NCBI GenBank assembly: GCA_963703165.1
Contig: OY969798.1
Coordinates: 2,418,001 to 2,482,000 of the forward strand
From: JBQTKD01 sp963703165
GTDB taxonomy: Bacteria > Actinomycetota > Actinomycetes > Sporichthyales > Sporichthyaceae
Length of the DNA stretch: 64,000 nucleotides
Direction of reading: 5' to 3'
Position 1 is the first letter of the stretch, and each line of letters opens with the position of its first letter. A program made the translations under genes and the position numbers. The notes beneath the pieces are model-generated. The model was not told the origin of the DNA. It saw nothing but the letters and a program-made list of their open reading frames with translations, and made no database searches. Below, in pieces: positions 32,275 through 40,675 of this stretch.

Positions 32275-33624
32275 ATGGACGCGGAATCGGATCGGCCTCG
32301 GCGCAGGGTGCCGGTGGGTGCGGTGGTGCTCGCGTCCGTGATCCCCGGGCTCGGGCATCTGCTCGCCGGTCGGGTGCGTGCCGGCGTCGCGCTGGTCGCA
32401 ACCACCACCGCGACGGTGGCCGCCTGCGCCTTCGCGGCCCGCACGGTCCGGGTGGAAGGGCTCGTGGCCCGACCGGAGCTGCTACCCGCTGTCGCCGCCG
32501 CGTTGCTCATCGCGGGCCTGTTGTGGTGCGCCGTGATCTGCTCGGCCTACCGCGCGGCCACGCCCGCCGGCCAGTCGCCCGCTCGGCGGTGGGGGTCCCA
32601 GCTCCTGGTACTCGGAATGTGCGTCGGGGTGTTGACCCCGGTCACCGCGGCGGCGCATCAGGCGCACGCCGCCGCAGAGGCACTCGAGGTCTTCGCGACC
32701 GACCCGCCCGCCAAGGGCAGGAAACCGTTCGCCGGGAAGAAGCGCGTCAACATCCTGCTGCTGGGCGGCGACGCCGGCTCCAACCGACGAGGCACTCGCG
32801 CGGACGTCATCGTCATCGCCAGCATCAACACGGTCACCGGCCGCACCGCGTTGATCAGCCTGCCCCGCAACCTGCAGAACGTCCCGCTGCGCCCGGGCAC
32901 CCGCCTGGCCCGCGCGTACCCGTACGGGTTCAAGGACTTCTGGTTCGGGCTGTACACCGCGGTCGAGGCCAACCCGAAGCTGTGGCCGGGAGTTCCGGCC
33001 AAGCGGGCGGCGGGCGCGGCGATGGCCGACACCGCCGGGTATCTGACGAAGCTGAAGATCCACCACTTCGTCGTGGTCAAGATGGGTGGCTTCCGTCGCC
33101 TCGTCGACGCCCTCGGTGGGGTCACCCTCGACGTTCGCTCCGGCGACGGTCGACCGATCCCGATCGGCGGCTCGCATGACGGCAACGGCCGAGTGACCTC
33201 CCGGCCGCACGGGCACATCAAGCTGGGCAAGCAGCACCTCGGCGGGTACAAGGCGTTCTGGTACGCCCGCTCGCGGTTCAACTCCCAGGACGGCGAGCGT
33301 CAGGCGCGCCAGCGTTGCCTGCTCACCGCGATGGCGCGCCAGACCGAACCGAACAAGGCGGCACGGACCGTGCGCCGCTACACCTCGGCGGCCAAGCAGA
33401 TCCTGATCACCGACGTGAGCCGGGCCGAGCTCGCGGACTTCATCAGCCTGGCCAGGGCCAAGGCCCGCAAGGCCCCGATCCAGCGCGTCACGATCCTGGA
33501 CATCGTCGGCTCCTCGATCCACCCGAACGTCCGGGCGATCCGCCACCGGGTCGCCAACGTCGTGGCAGGCGAGGCCAAGTCGGTGGCCTACCGCGACTAC
33601 GGGGCGAAGCGTCGGATGTGCTGA
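32275..33624 (+). CDS. LytR-CpsA-Psr (LCP) family cell-wall polymer ligase
   Basis: A 449-residue protein. ATG 32275 follows a strong GGGGGGAGGA site. Several N-terminal hydrophobic helices (residues 12-32, about 40-58, about 65-85, about 100-115) precede the extracellular LCP domain: NILLLGGDAGSNRRGTRADV with the conserved Arg/Asp, ALISLPRNLQNVP, GGFRRLVDALGGVTLDV, and HLGGYKAFWYARSRFNSQDG carrying the catalytic Arg pair. LCP enzymes transfer undecaprenyl-linked glycopolymers to peptidoglycan. The N-terminal multi-helix part is longer than the single anchor of most LCP proteins. Confidence 0.93.
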   Translation: MDAESDRPRRRVPVGAVVLASVIPGLGHLLAGRVRAGVALVATTTATVAACAFAARTVRVEGLVARPELLPAVAAALLIAGLLWCAVICSAYRAATPAGQSPARRWGSQLLVLGMCVGVLTPVTAAAHQAHAAAEALEVFATDPPAKGRKPFAGKKRVNILLLGGDAGSNRRGTRADVIVIASINTVTGRTALISLPRNLQNVPLRPGTRLARAYPYGFKDFWFGLYTAVEANPKLWPGVPAKRAAGAAMADTAGYLTKLKIHHFVVVKMGGFRRLVDALGGVTLDVRSGDGRPIPIGGSHDGNGRVTSRPHGHIKLGKQHLGGYKAFWYARSRFNSQDGERQARQRCLLTAMARQTEPNKAARTVRRYTSAAKQILITDVSRAELADFISLARAKARKAPIQRVTILDIVGSSIHPNVRAIRHRVANVVAGEAKSVAYRDYGAKRRMC

Positions 33625-33633
33625 GCCGGAGGC

Positions 33634-34002
33634 CTACGGAGCCTCGCCCGGAACCCCTGCCTCGCGGAGCACCTCGGCCATGTCGACGGCCTGCGCCTGG
33701 CGGATCAGATCCTCGAGCGCCGAGGCGGGCAGCGCCCCCGGCTGCTGAAAGAGGACCACCCGATCGCGGACGATCATGAGAGTCGGGATGGAGGAGACGT
33801 TGAACGCTCCGCTGAGCTCGGGCTGCGCCTCCGTGTCGATCGAGCCGAACACCACATCCGGGTGCTTCTCGGAGGCCTCCTCGTAGACCGGCGCGAACTG
33901 GCGGCACGGGCCGCACCAGGACGCCCAGAAGTCGACCAGGACGAGACCGCCCTGCCCGAGAACCTCGTCGAAGTTCTCCTTGGTCAACTCGACCGTGGCC
34001 AT
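33634..34002 (-). CDS. Thioredoxin
   Basis: A 122-residue thioredoxin from ATG 34002 (GAGGGAGAG upstream). Motifs: VDFWASWCGPCRQF with Cys30/Cys33, and cis-Pro region SSIPTLMIV. No signal peptide, so cytoplasmic disulfide reduction. A tail of about 15 residues (MAEVLREAGVPGEAP) exceeds the minimal fold. It is convergent with the LCP gene (9 bp) and divergent from the DUF899 gene. Whether it is the main TrxA is not decided, since no trxB is adjacent. Confidence 0.94.
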   Translation of the reverse strand: MATVELTKENFDEVLGQGGLVLVDFWASWCGPCRQFAPVYEEASEKHPDVVFGSIDTEAQPELSGAFNVSSIPTLMIVRDRVVLFQQPGALPASALEDLIRQAQAVDMAEVLREAGVPGEAP

Positions 34003-34380
34003 TCGGACTCTCCCTCGATCCTCGTCCTGTCTGAAGTACGCGCAACGCACGCCGTGGCCCGCTCAATTCCCGGGCCCCGCCCATTTTGTCGGTCTGGAGG
34101 TGACCCCAACGGTTCGCCTCCCGCGCATCACGGACTGACGCACCGTCATCCCCGGATCCGTGCGTCCATGGCTGCATCCCACCGGAGGCGGCGCATTCGA
34201 TCCGCGTTGCAACTGGTGGGACGGTTGAGGCGGCCAGCGAGTCACACGCGTTGCAACGTGGATCGTTTACGTCGCCTCGCTCGGCTCGCGCGCAGCGAGC
34301 TGATGAGCACCGATGAGTTCCGGCGCGGCAGTGGGTCTGTACTGGCAACGTCGCACGCGTCCGAGACCACGGAGGAATTC
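34003..34380. other. Gene-free divergent region between thioredoxin and DUF899 genes
   Basis: A 378-bp stretch in which open frames lack codon bias and Shine-Dalgarno sites. It should hold both divergent promoters. The only structure noticed is a pair of identical CGCGTTGCAAC elements (listed separately). Confidence 0.5.
34203..34257. promoter_or_regulatory. Two CGCGTTGCAAC elements, 44 bp apart
   Basis: CGCGTTGCAAC at 34203-34213 and 34247-34257; each contains the 8-bp palindrome GTTGCAAC, and the second extends to CGTTGCAACG. The 44-bp spacing is close to four helical turns, so two dimers could bind the same face. Located 124-178 bp upstream of the DUF899 start. Confidence 0.4.
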
Positions 34381-35130
34381 ATGCCGGCCAACTCGCTCCC
34401 CGGTCGCCCGCCCGTCGTCGACCGGGCCACCTGGCAGGCCGCGCGGGACGAGTTGCTGGTCCACGAGAAGGCCCACACCCGCATGGGCGACGCGCTCGCC
34501 GCGGAACGTCGGCGGCTGCCGATGGTGGAGTTCGACGGCACCACCGAGGTCATCGGATCCGAGGGCCCCGTCCCGTTTCTCGATCTGTTCGAGGGCCGCG
34601 AGGAACTCGTCGTCTACAAGCACATGTGGCACGACGGCGCTCCGCACAACGGACAGTGCGGGGGCTGCACCGCCAACGCCTGGCAGCAGCGCGATCCCGT
34701 CTACCTGCACGCCCGCGGCATCTCCTACGCCGTCCTCACCGAGGGCCGCTGGGACGAGGTCGCGCCCTTCGTGGAGTTCATGGGCTACGCGCAGCCCTGG
34801 TTCTCCGTGCGCGATCTGCCCGCCCCGATCGGCGACAGCATGGGTTCGATCACCTGCTACCTGCGTGACGGGGACCGCGTCTTCCTCACCTACGCCACGA
34901 CCGCCCGCGGCAACGAACCGGCGGGCGGGTCCTTCGGCCTGCTCGACATGACGCCCTACGGCCGCCGCGAGGCGTGGGAGGACAACCCCGCCGGCTGGCC
35001 CGAGGGCAACGGCTCCTGTTGGTACTGGTGCTCCGATGCGGACGGCAACGCCACCTGGGGCCCGACCAGCCGTTCCGTGCCGCAGTGGACCCGACCGGGC
35101 GCGACACCCGTGGAGCTCCCGATCGAGTGA
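34381..35130 (+). CDS. DUF899 thioredoxin-fold family protein
   Basis: A 249-residue protein. ATG 34381 is selected by the strong GGAGGA site 4-5 nt upstream; the frame is open for 500 bp before it but that part is shadow. Family features: RDELLVHEKAHTRMGDALAAERRRLP (in part), LFEGREELVVYKHMW, CGGCTANAW, EFMGYAQPWFSVRDLP and a C-terminal CWYWCSDADGNATWGP. The CxxC in CGGCT is where a thioredoxin-like redox site would lie, but DUF899 enzymes are uncharacterised. Divergent from a real thioredoxin gene, hinting at a redox role. Confidence 0.87.
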   Translation: MPANSLPGRPPVVDRATWQAARDELLVHEKAHTRMGDALAAERRRLPMVEFDGTTEVIGSEGPVPFLDLFEGREELVVYKHMWHDGAPHNGQCGGCTANAWQQRDPVYLHARGISYAVLTEGRWDEVAPFVEFMGYAQPWFSVRDLPAPIGDSMGSITCYLRDGDRVFLTYATTARGNEPAGGSFGLLDMTPYGRREAWEDNPAGWPEGNGSCWYWCSDADGNATWGPTSRSVPQWTRPGATPVELPIE

Positions 35131-35137
35131 CGCAGCG

Positions 35138-35971
35138 TCAGGGAATGCGCGTCGGCGTCGGCACCCAGAACGACTCGCCCAGTTCGTCGCGTGCCCGCTC
35201 GAGCAAAGCGTCCCGCATCGGTTCCAGGCGCGCCACCAACCGACGCCAGGAACCCAAGTGCGCCAGCTCGCGAGCCTCCCTCGCCACCGCGGCCTGCCGC
35301 GCGGCGACCGCGTCGTCGACGAACGCGGCCGTCATCCCGAAAAACTCGCGGTCGGAAATCCGGTCGCCGAACCGCCGCTGGGCCTCAGCCTCCGCCTCAT
35401 CGGCCGCCGTGGCCCCGAGGGCCCGCCACGCGCGAAGGTCGGCGGTGAGGGAAGCGGAGAGCCCGAGCTCGGCGGGATCGGTTGGCACCCGGTCGACCGT
35501 GAGCGGGTTGTCGCCCTCGGTCGCCCAGATCTCGATCCTCGGGCGACCCTGCTCGTCGAGTCGCGGCCCGGGCAGGACGAGGTCCTCGGCGGTCCTCGCG
35601 TCGGCCCAGCCGAAGCGGGTCTCGCAGATCCAGTCGCTGAGACTGCCCTTCAATGAGTCGGCGCGATCGATAGCGCTGTCCAGGTAGAAGGCGATGCTGC
35701 CGAGTTGCACGGTGTGCTGCTCGTTCCCGACCGCGTGGATGACGAGGTAGAGCGATCGCGGCTCGCTCCCCGGCGGCGTCGCATGCGGATTGTTGGGCCA
35801 CCGGTGGAACGCCCAGCCCGCGTCATCCGATCCCGGCCAATCCTCGTCGATCACGAGCTCGGCCCGGACGAGCTCGCCCGGTCGCAGCATGGCGGCCAGG
35901 ACCGGGTCGACCACCCGCCGACGCACCTCGTCGAGATCGCCGAGGTGCAGGTCGAAGTGGGAGGTGCTCAC
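35138..35971 (-). CDS. Hypothetical protein, no recognised family
   Basis: A 277-residue soluble protein, ATG 35971. Acidic, no signal peptide or membrane helix. The first half is mixed alpha/beta with a His/Trp-rich segment (GWAFHRWPNNPHATPPG); the last 100 residues are predicted long helices rich in Ala, Arg and Glu (ARQAAVAREARELAHLG, RLEPMRDALLERARDELG). Codon use matches neighbours. Convergent with the DUF899 gene; divergent from the deazaflavin-dependent reductase gene (57 bp). Confidence 0.75.
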   Translation of the reverse strand: MSTSHFDLHLGDLDEVRRRVVDPVLAAMLRPGELVRAELVIDEDWPGSDDAGWAFHRWPNNPHATPPGSEPRSLYLVIHAVGNEQHTVQLGSIAFYLDSAIDRADSLKGSLSDWICETRFGWADARTAEDLVLPGPRLDEQGRPRIEIWATEGDNPLTVDRVPTDPAELGLSASLTADLRAWRALGATAADEAEAEAQRRFGDRISDREFFGMTAAFVDDAVAARQAAVAREARELAHLGSWRRLVARLEPMRDALLERARDELGESFWVPTPTRIP

Positions 35972-36028
35972 GAGTTCACGCTAGAGCCGGCGCGTAGCGT
36001 CGGGTTCATCGACGGCGAGGGAGTCCGT

Positions 36029-36475
36029 ATGTCCAAGAAGAACGACATGGTGGCCGGGGTCGGCGCACGGGTTCTCGAGAACGGGCACCGGGTGCTGCTG
36101 ACCGTCACCGGTGGGCGGTTCCCCAAGCGCCTCGGTGGCATGGAAACCCTCGAACTGCACGTGGCCGGACGGACCTCCGGCCAACGCCGCTCGACCTTGC
36201 TGACGACTCCGATCGCCGACGACCGCCGAGTCATCCTCGTCGCGTCCAAGGGCGGGCACGACGAGCACCCCGACTGGTACAAGAACCTCACGGCGAATCC
36301 GGACGTCGAGCTCACCCGAGCCGGGCAGACGCGGAAGTGGCGGGCGCGCACCGCGGCACCGGAGGAGAAGGCCGAACTCTGGCCGCAGCTGGTGAAGGTC
36401 TACAAGGGCTACGCCGACTACCAGAAGCGCAGCTCACGGGACATTCCCGTCGTGATCTGCGAACCCGTCGACTGA
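36029..36475 (+). CDS. Deazaflavin (F420)-dependent nitroreductase-fold protein (DDN family)
   Basis: A 148-residue split-beta-barrel protein. ATG 36029 is chosen for GAGGGAG upstream. DDN-family blocks: LELHVAGRTSGQRRSTLLTTPI, VILVASKGGHDEHPDWYKNLTANPDVEL (read in two parts) and KVYKGYADYQKRSSRDIPVV. The family uses F420H2 (M. tuberculosis Ddn, quinone and nitroimidazole reduction). The cofactor assignment rests on family membership. Confidence 0.9.
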   Translation: MSKKNDMVAGVGARVLENGHRVLLTVTGGRFPKRLGGMETLELHVAGRTSGQRRSTLLTTPIADDRRVILVASKGGHDEHPDWYKNLTANPDVELTRAGQTRKWRARTAAPEEKAELWPQLVKVYKGYADYQKRSSRDIPVVICEPVD

Positions 36476-36652
36476 TTCCAGGTACTGTCCACTCGTCGCC
36501 TCAGATCCCGACGACACCTGGTCGCCTGGCCGCCTCCTGGGCCGAGCGCCAGTGCATGCACGGCTACCAGCCCACCCCGCTCGACAGGCGACCCCCTGCG
36601 CTCGCAGGCACCCTCATTTGTTGACGCGCGGCCACCGGCGACGGGACCACCG

Positions 36653-37240
36653 ATGAAGCACGCCCTCCGATCCGTTCCCGACGACCAGCCCGTCGAGGCC
36701 CGACTCGAAGACCTCCTGCGGCAGGTGGCCAGGGGCGACGACCAGGCATTCGATGCCGTGTACACCCGCGTCTCGGGGCCCGTCTACGGCCTCGTCAGGC
36801 GAGTGCTGCGCGACGAGGCGCAATCCGAGGAGGTCGCCCAGGAAGTTCTGCTGCGGGTGTGGCGGGAGGCGCCCCGATTCGACGAGTCCAAAGGCAGCGC
36901 GATGGCCTGGATCATGACCATCGCCCACCGCCGCGCGGTGGACCGCGTCCGCTCGGAGGAGTCGTCGAGCGCGCGCCACGAACGAGCCGCCCTGCTCGAC
37001 ACGACACCGGCCTACGACGAGGTGACCGAGAGCGTCCTCGCGCGGCTGGACCAGGAGGCCGTCCGGCAGTGCCTGGCCACGCTCACCCCGTTGCAACGGG
37101 AGTCCGTGACCATGGCCTACTACAACGGTCACACCTACGGCGAGGTCGCGGAACTGCTCGCAGTGCCGCTGGGCACGACCAAGACCCGCATCCGGGACGG
37201 CCTCATCCGCCTCCGCGACTGCCTGGCCGTCTCAAGCTGA
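36653..37240 (+). CDS. SigK-like ECF sigma factor
   Basis: A 195-residue ECF sigma factor. Region 2: DDQAFDAVYTRVSGPVYGLV, EVAQEVLLRVWREAPRFD and AWIMTIAHRRAVDRVRSEE. Region 4: LTPLQRESVTMAYYNGHTYGEVAELL and GTTKTRIRDGLIRLRDCL (each read in parts). These blocks match the SigK group. The usual anti-sigma partner (RskA-type membrane protein) is not downstream; the next DNA is a decayed AraC/P450 region, so the partner may have been lost or lie elsewhere. No good Shine-Dalgarno before ATG 36653. Confidence 0.9.
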   Translation: MKHALRSVPDDQPVEARLEDLLRQVARGDDQAFDAVYTRVSGPVYGLVRRVLRDEAQSEEVAQEVLLRVWREAPRFDESKGSAMAWIMTIAHRRAVDRVRSEESSSARHERAALLDTTPAYDEVTESVLARLDQEAVRQCLATLTPLQRESVTMAYYNGHTYGEVAELLAVPLGTTKTRIRDGLIRLRDCLAVSS

Positions 37241-37594
37241 GGGCGTGGGCCGGACGGTGGACCTGACCCGGGCCTGGCCCGGGGAGTGGCCGTACCGCCT
37301 GCGGTACTCGCCGGCGAACCGGCCGTGGTTGGTGAAGCCCCATCGGGCGGCGATGTCGGCCACGCGGAGGTCGCCGGGTTCAAGGGAAACCAGGTCCCCG
37401 TGCGCGTGTTCGCGGCGCCGGGCACGGATGTACTGCGTGGGCGTCATCCCGAGGTGCTCCCGGAACCCGCGCTGCAGTGCGCGCACGCTGACACCGGCGG
37501 CCCGGGACAGCGCGGGCAGGGTGAGGGTTTCGCGCAGGTGGTCGCCGATGAAGTCCACCGCTCGCCGGATGCACGCAGGCGTCGACGATTCCAC
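37232..37594 (-). pseudogene. N-terminally truncated AraC-family regulator (DNA-binding domain only)
   Basis: A 120-residue reading frame covering only the AraC HTH pair: AVDFIGDHLRETLTLPALSRAAGVSVRALQRGF (in parts), MTPTQYIRARRREHA, VADIAARWGFTNHGRFAGEYRRRYG. Full AraC/XylS or cupin-AraC proteins are about 300 residues. The same frame runs upstream as HQFSDRLHG, typical of the linker, then stops resembling AraC where the P450 fragment begins on the other strand. The first codon used is GTG within coding-like sequence, so the true start is lost. It overlaps the sigma factor gene end by 9 bp. Probably inactive. Confidence 0.7.
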
Positions 37595-37615
37595 GCCGTG
37601 CAGGCGATCACTGAA

Positions 37616-37915
37616 CTGATGACGCGAGGCAGACCTTCTCCTCGGCCCAGGGCGTGGGTCTCAACGACATCATCAACGGCGCCTGGGCGGAAACCGTCGT
37701 CGCCGCCGACCCACCGATCCACACCGACCGGCGCCGCGTCTACTCCGAACAACTGAGTGCCCGTCACATCAGACCCGTCACCGACACGATCGATCCGCGG
37801 GCCGATGAGGTCGTCGATCGCCTGGTGCGCCAGGGAAGCTTCGACGTGGTGACGGACTTCGCCCAGGACCTGCCTGTCCCCGTGGTCATGGACCTGATCG
37901 GCCGGCGTTCCGGTC
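37616..37915 (+). pseudogene. Cytochrome P450 fragment
   Basis: About 95 codons resemble the B- to D-helix part of bacterial P450s: TFSSAQGVGLNDIING, DPPIHTDRRRVYSEQLSARH (helix C, with the DPPxHxxxR signature), DPRADEVVDRLVRQGSFDVV and DLPVPVVMDLIG. The N-terminus, the oxygen-binding I helix, ExxR and the heme Cys loop are all missing; after DLIG the frame loses similarity. It abuts the truncated AraC gene, so a deletion or rearrangement has removed most of both genes. Confidence 0.75.
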
Positions 37916-37950
37916 CGGGTGACCTGAGACTCGACCGCTGCTCGCCTCGG

Positions 37951-38709
37951 TCAGGACGAGCGCCCCGCCCGGAAGCCGACGGCGAACAGCACCGCCCCAC
38001 CGAGCACGGCGGCCGTGCCGACCACGTAGGGCCAGCCGCTGGAGTCCGCGGAGGTCGAGCCGAAGCCGGTCGCGGCACCGCCGACGGGCACCGGGTTGAC
38101 CTGAGCGGACGGGGCAGCTTCGGCGGGCGCCATGCCGGCGTGGCCGGGCATCGCGGCGGCCGGCGCCGCGGCTGCAGCCGGAGCCGCCGTCGCCGCCTTG
38201 GTCCCGCAGGAACCGGCAGGGTTCCACGGGGCGAGGATGCCCTGCGGGTTCTTCTGGTAGAGCCAGGCGTGCTGGTCGAAGTGGCGCGGCATGCCGGGCG
38301 CGTGGCCCTCCATGGGTCCGTCGAACGGGCGGCCGAACAAGGTCGGACGGTCGTCGTCGGTGCTCAGGTCCTGGTCGTCGTCGGCCTTGAACCACTCGAC
38401 CGCGACGAGCTTGCGGGTGCCGTCGGGCTGCGGCTGGTAGATCATCACCGGCGGCTTGGTGATGTCGGTGTACCCGTTCTTCAGAAGCTCGGGATTCTCG
38501 TAGTGGTAGCCCATCACGCCCATCGGGCTCTCCACGCAGACGTCCGTGGCGTGGTATCCGTCGGCGATCGCGACCGCCGGGTCCTGGTACTTCCCGGTCG
38601 CCTTGCGGACCGTCTCCAACTGGCTGTCCCGATCACCATCGGCAGCGAACGCAGGCGCCACAGGCAGCGCCACGGCGGCGGCAATCGTCAGAGCGGCGAG
38701 GATTCGCAT
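37951..38709 (-). CDS. Secreted/membrane-anchored protein of unknown function
   Basis: A 252-residue protein. Signal peptide MRILAALTIAAAVALPVAPA-FA, a conserved-looking globular part (YQDPAVAIADGYHATDVCVE, GVMGYHYENPELL, PRHFDQHAWLYQKNPQGIL), a long Ala/Pro linker and a C-terminal transmembrane helix (YVVGTAAVLGGAVLFAVGF) with a short basic tail. The His/Tyr/Cys-rich core suggests a metal- or heme-binding extracellular domain, but no family is recognised. ATG 38709. Confidence 0.8.
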   Translation of the reverse strand: MRILAALTIAAAVALPVAPAFAADGDRDSQLETVRKATGKYQDPAVAIADGYHATDVCVESPMGVMGYHYENPELLKNGYTDITKPPVMIYQPQPDGTRKLVAVEWFKADDDQDLSTDDDRPTLFGRPFDGPMEGHAPGMPRHFDQHAWLYQKNPQGILAPWNPAGSCGTKAATAAPAAAAAPAAAMPGHAGMAPAEAAPSAQVNPVPVGGAATGFGSTSADSSGWPYVVGTAAVLGGAVLFAVGFRAGRSS

Positions 38710-38825
38710 GGTGGGACCTCCGAACTCGGCAGGAGTACGAAGCGAAACTTATTTCGGGTTTATCGTCCCGGTCGTCCGTGTCCGCACGGATGCCCGGCAA
38801 ATGGAGTAAGAGCAACGATGGGTCG

Positions 38826-39185
38826 ATGCCCTTGCGCGTGCTGCTCGTCGACGACGACGACCGTTTCCGCGCCGCCGCCTGCCGCTCGCTGGTCGCCGAC
38901 GGGGTCCAGATCGTGGCCGAGGTCGACAACGGCCTCGACGTCGTCGACGCTGCCGCGCGCTGGAAGCCCGACGTGGTGCTGCTGGACATCGGCTTGCCTG
39001 ACATCGACGGCCTCGAGGTGGCGCGGCGGCTGCAGAAGGAGCACGCTGGGCCCGTGGTCATCCTCATCTCCACCCGCGACGCGACGTACGGTCGCACCGT
39101 GGCCGACGGCCTGGCGGCCGGGTTTCTCCCCAAGGACCGCCTGTCGCTTGCCGCCATCCTCGAACTCGCCGTCGGAAGGCCATGA
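38826..39185 (+). CDS. Stand-alone receiver-domain response regulator
   Basis: A 119-residue receiver only: DDDD acidic pocket (9-12), phospho-acceptor Asp54 (VVLLDIGLPDIDG), conserved Ser/Thr at ILIST and Lys about 104 (FLPKDRL). There is no output domain. ATG 38826 gives the usual MPLRVLLVDDD; in-frame starts at 38778 and 38790 are alternatives. Its stop overlaps the kinase start (ATGA), so it is coupled to the HK-TerB gene and probably takes part in its phosphorelay or tunes it. Confidence 0.86.
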   Translation: MPLRVLLVDDDDRFRAAACRSLVADGVQIVAEVDNGLDVVDAAARWKPDVVLLDIGLPDIDGLEVARRLQKEHAGPVVILISTRDATYGRTVADGLAAGFLPKDRLSLAAILELAVGRP

Positions 39186-40663
39186 CGGGCGAGGCCCCGA
39201 GCACGACGTTGCGCGACCTGCTCCGGCGAGCACTGGACGACCCGAGGCTGGAGATCGTCTTCCCCCGGGTGGGCTCCCAGCACTGGATCGACGCCGTGGG
39301 CTGCCCCGCCGTGGCTCTCGAGTTCCCCGACCGGGCAGTGACATCGGTCGAGTACGACGGGAAGCCGATCGCCGCCCTCGTGCACGCCCCCGACCTGCTC
39401 AACGATCCCGAACGCCTGCGGATCGCCACCGCCGCGGTCACGTCCGCCATCGACAACGAGCGGACCAAGGCCGCGCTGCGTTCCGAACTCCTCGAGGTGC
39501 AGGACTCCAGGGCACGCATCATCGAGGCGGCGGACGTCGAACGACGACGCGTCGAGCGCAACCTCCACGACGGGGCGCAGCAACGGCTCGTCGGACTGGC
39601 ATTGACGCTCCGGCTGGCCCAAAGGCAGGCCGAAGCCAACCCTGGGCTTCTTGAACTCCTCACCGATTCACTCGACGAGGTCGACGAAGCACTGGCCGAA
39701 TTACGCCGGCTCGCACGCGGACTGCACCCCGCCATCGTCGCCGACGCGGGACTGCGCACCGCGCTGGAGACCCTCGCCGAGCGCCCGGGGCTGCCCGTCG
39801 ATCTCGCCCTCGACATACCCGGCCGGTTGCCGGAGCGGGTGGAGATCGCCGCCTACTACCTCGTCGCCGAGGCCCTCGCGAACACCAACAAGCACGCACA
39901 GGCCCGCCGCGTCGAGGCCCGGGCCGAGGTCGTCGACGACGCCCTGCGCCTGTCCGTCTCCGACGACGGCCGCGGCGGCGCCGAGGCCGCGCCCGGGTCC
40001 GGCCTGCAGGGCCTCATCGACAGGGTCGCCGCCCTCGGCGGGAAGCTCGCCATCGCCAGCCTGCCGGACCGGGGAACGACCATCGCGGCCGACATCCCGC
40101 TGCGCCTACCGCCGGACCTCGACCACGGACGACGTTCCCGAGTCGCGCTGACGTGGATCGGATGGGAGAACTGGGAGGCGCCGGGAATCCTCTACGACCA
40201 GATCACCGACGAGGACCTGCACCTCGGTGCGAAAGCAATGTTGCTCTGCGCCGGCGGCAACACCGTGATCACCCAGGCCGAACGGGACTGGACCATCGGT
40301 TACCTCACCGCGGCAGGCGATTCGGAGCGGGTCATCGACATGGTCCGGACCTACGACGACTCCGATCGGCTCGAGGACGTCATGGCCCTGCCGAGCATGT
40401 CGATGCTCGCCCGCGGGGTGCTCTACGACGGGATCCGGATCTGCGCCGCCGACGGCCCGCTCACTGCGCAGGAATGGGCTCGGCTCACCCGCTCCATCGA
40501 CATCCTGGGCGTACCCGCGGAGACTCTCGCAAGCCTGGCCGAGATCATCGAGGGTGAACATGCGCTACGTAGGCGGCGTTATGAACTCATCACCGTTCCG
40601 ATCCTCGCGGCGGCCGGCGACGGACGCGGGCCGTTCTCCGCATCGATCGAACCGAGTGAGTGA
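39182..40663 (+). CDS. NarL-type histidine kinase fused to a TerB-like domain
   Basis: A 493-residue cytoplasmic kinase without membrane helices. Residues 1-95 form an uncharacterised sensor-like region; HisKA_3 has His129 in VERNLHDGAQQRLVGLALTL; the HATPase_c part (about 220-305) has AEALANTNKHA, VSDDGRGGA and GSGLQGLIDRVAALGG. Residues about 340-455 form a TerB-like all-helical domain (MLLCAGGNTVITQAERDWTI, ARGVLYDGIRICAADG), of the type found in tellurite-resistance TerB proteins with paired acidic motifs. HK plus TerB on one chain is unusual. Flanked by a receiver-only protein and a LuxR-type regulator. Confidence 0.86.
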   Translation: MTGEAPSTTLRDLLRRALDDPRLEIVFPRVGSQHWIDAVGCPAVALEFPDRAVTSVEYDGKPIAALVHAPDLLNDPERLRIATAAVTSAIDNERTKAALRSELLEVQDSRARIIEAADVERRRVERNLHDGAQQRLVGLALTLRLAQRQAEANPGLLELLTDSLDEVDEALAELRRLARGLHPAIVADAGLRTALETLAERPGLPVDLALDIPGRLPERVEIAAYYLVAEALANTNKHAQARRVEARAEVVDDALRLSVSDDGRGGAEAAPGSGLQGLIDRVAALGGKLAIASLPDRGTTIAADIPLRLPPDLDHGRRSRVALTWIGWENWEAPGILYDQITDEDLHLGAKAMLLCAGGNTVITQAERDWTIGYLTAAGDSERVIDMVRTYDDSDRLEDVMALPSMSMLARGVLYDGIRICAADGPLTAQEWARLTRSIDILGVPAETLASLAEIIEGEHALRRRRYELITVPILAAAGDGRGPFSASIEPSE

Positions 40664-40675
40664 CGAGGCGACCTC

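Noticed and set aside
37921..39654. Continuation of the P450 fragment frame as a 666-residue protein
   Set aside because: After about 37915 the frame crosses the minus-strand secreted protein and the receiver and kinase genes in a non-coding phase; similarity to P450 ends.
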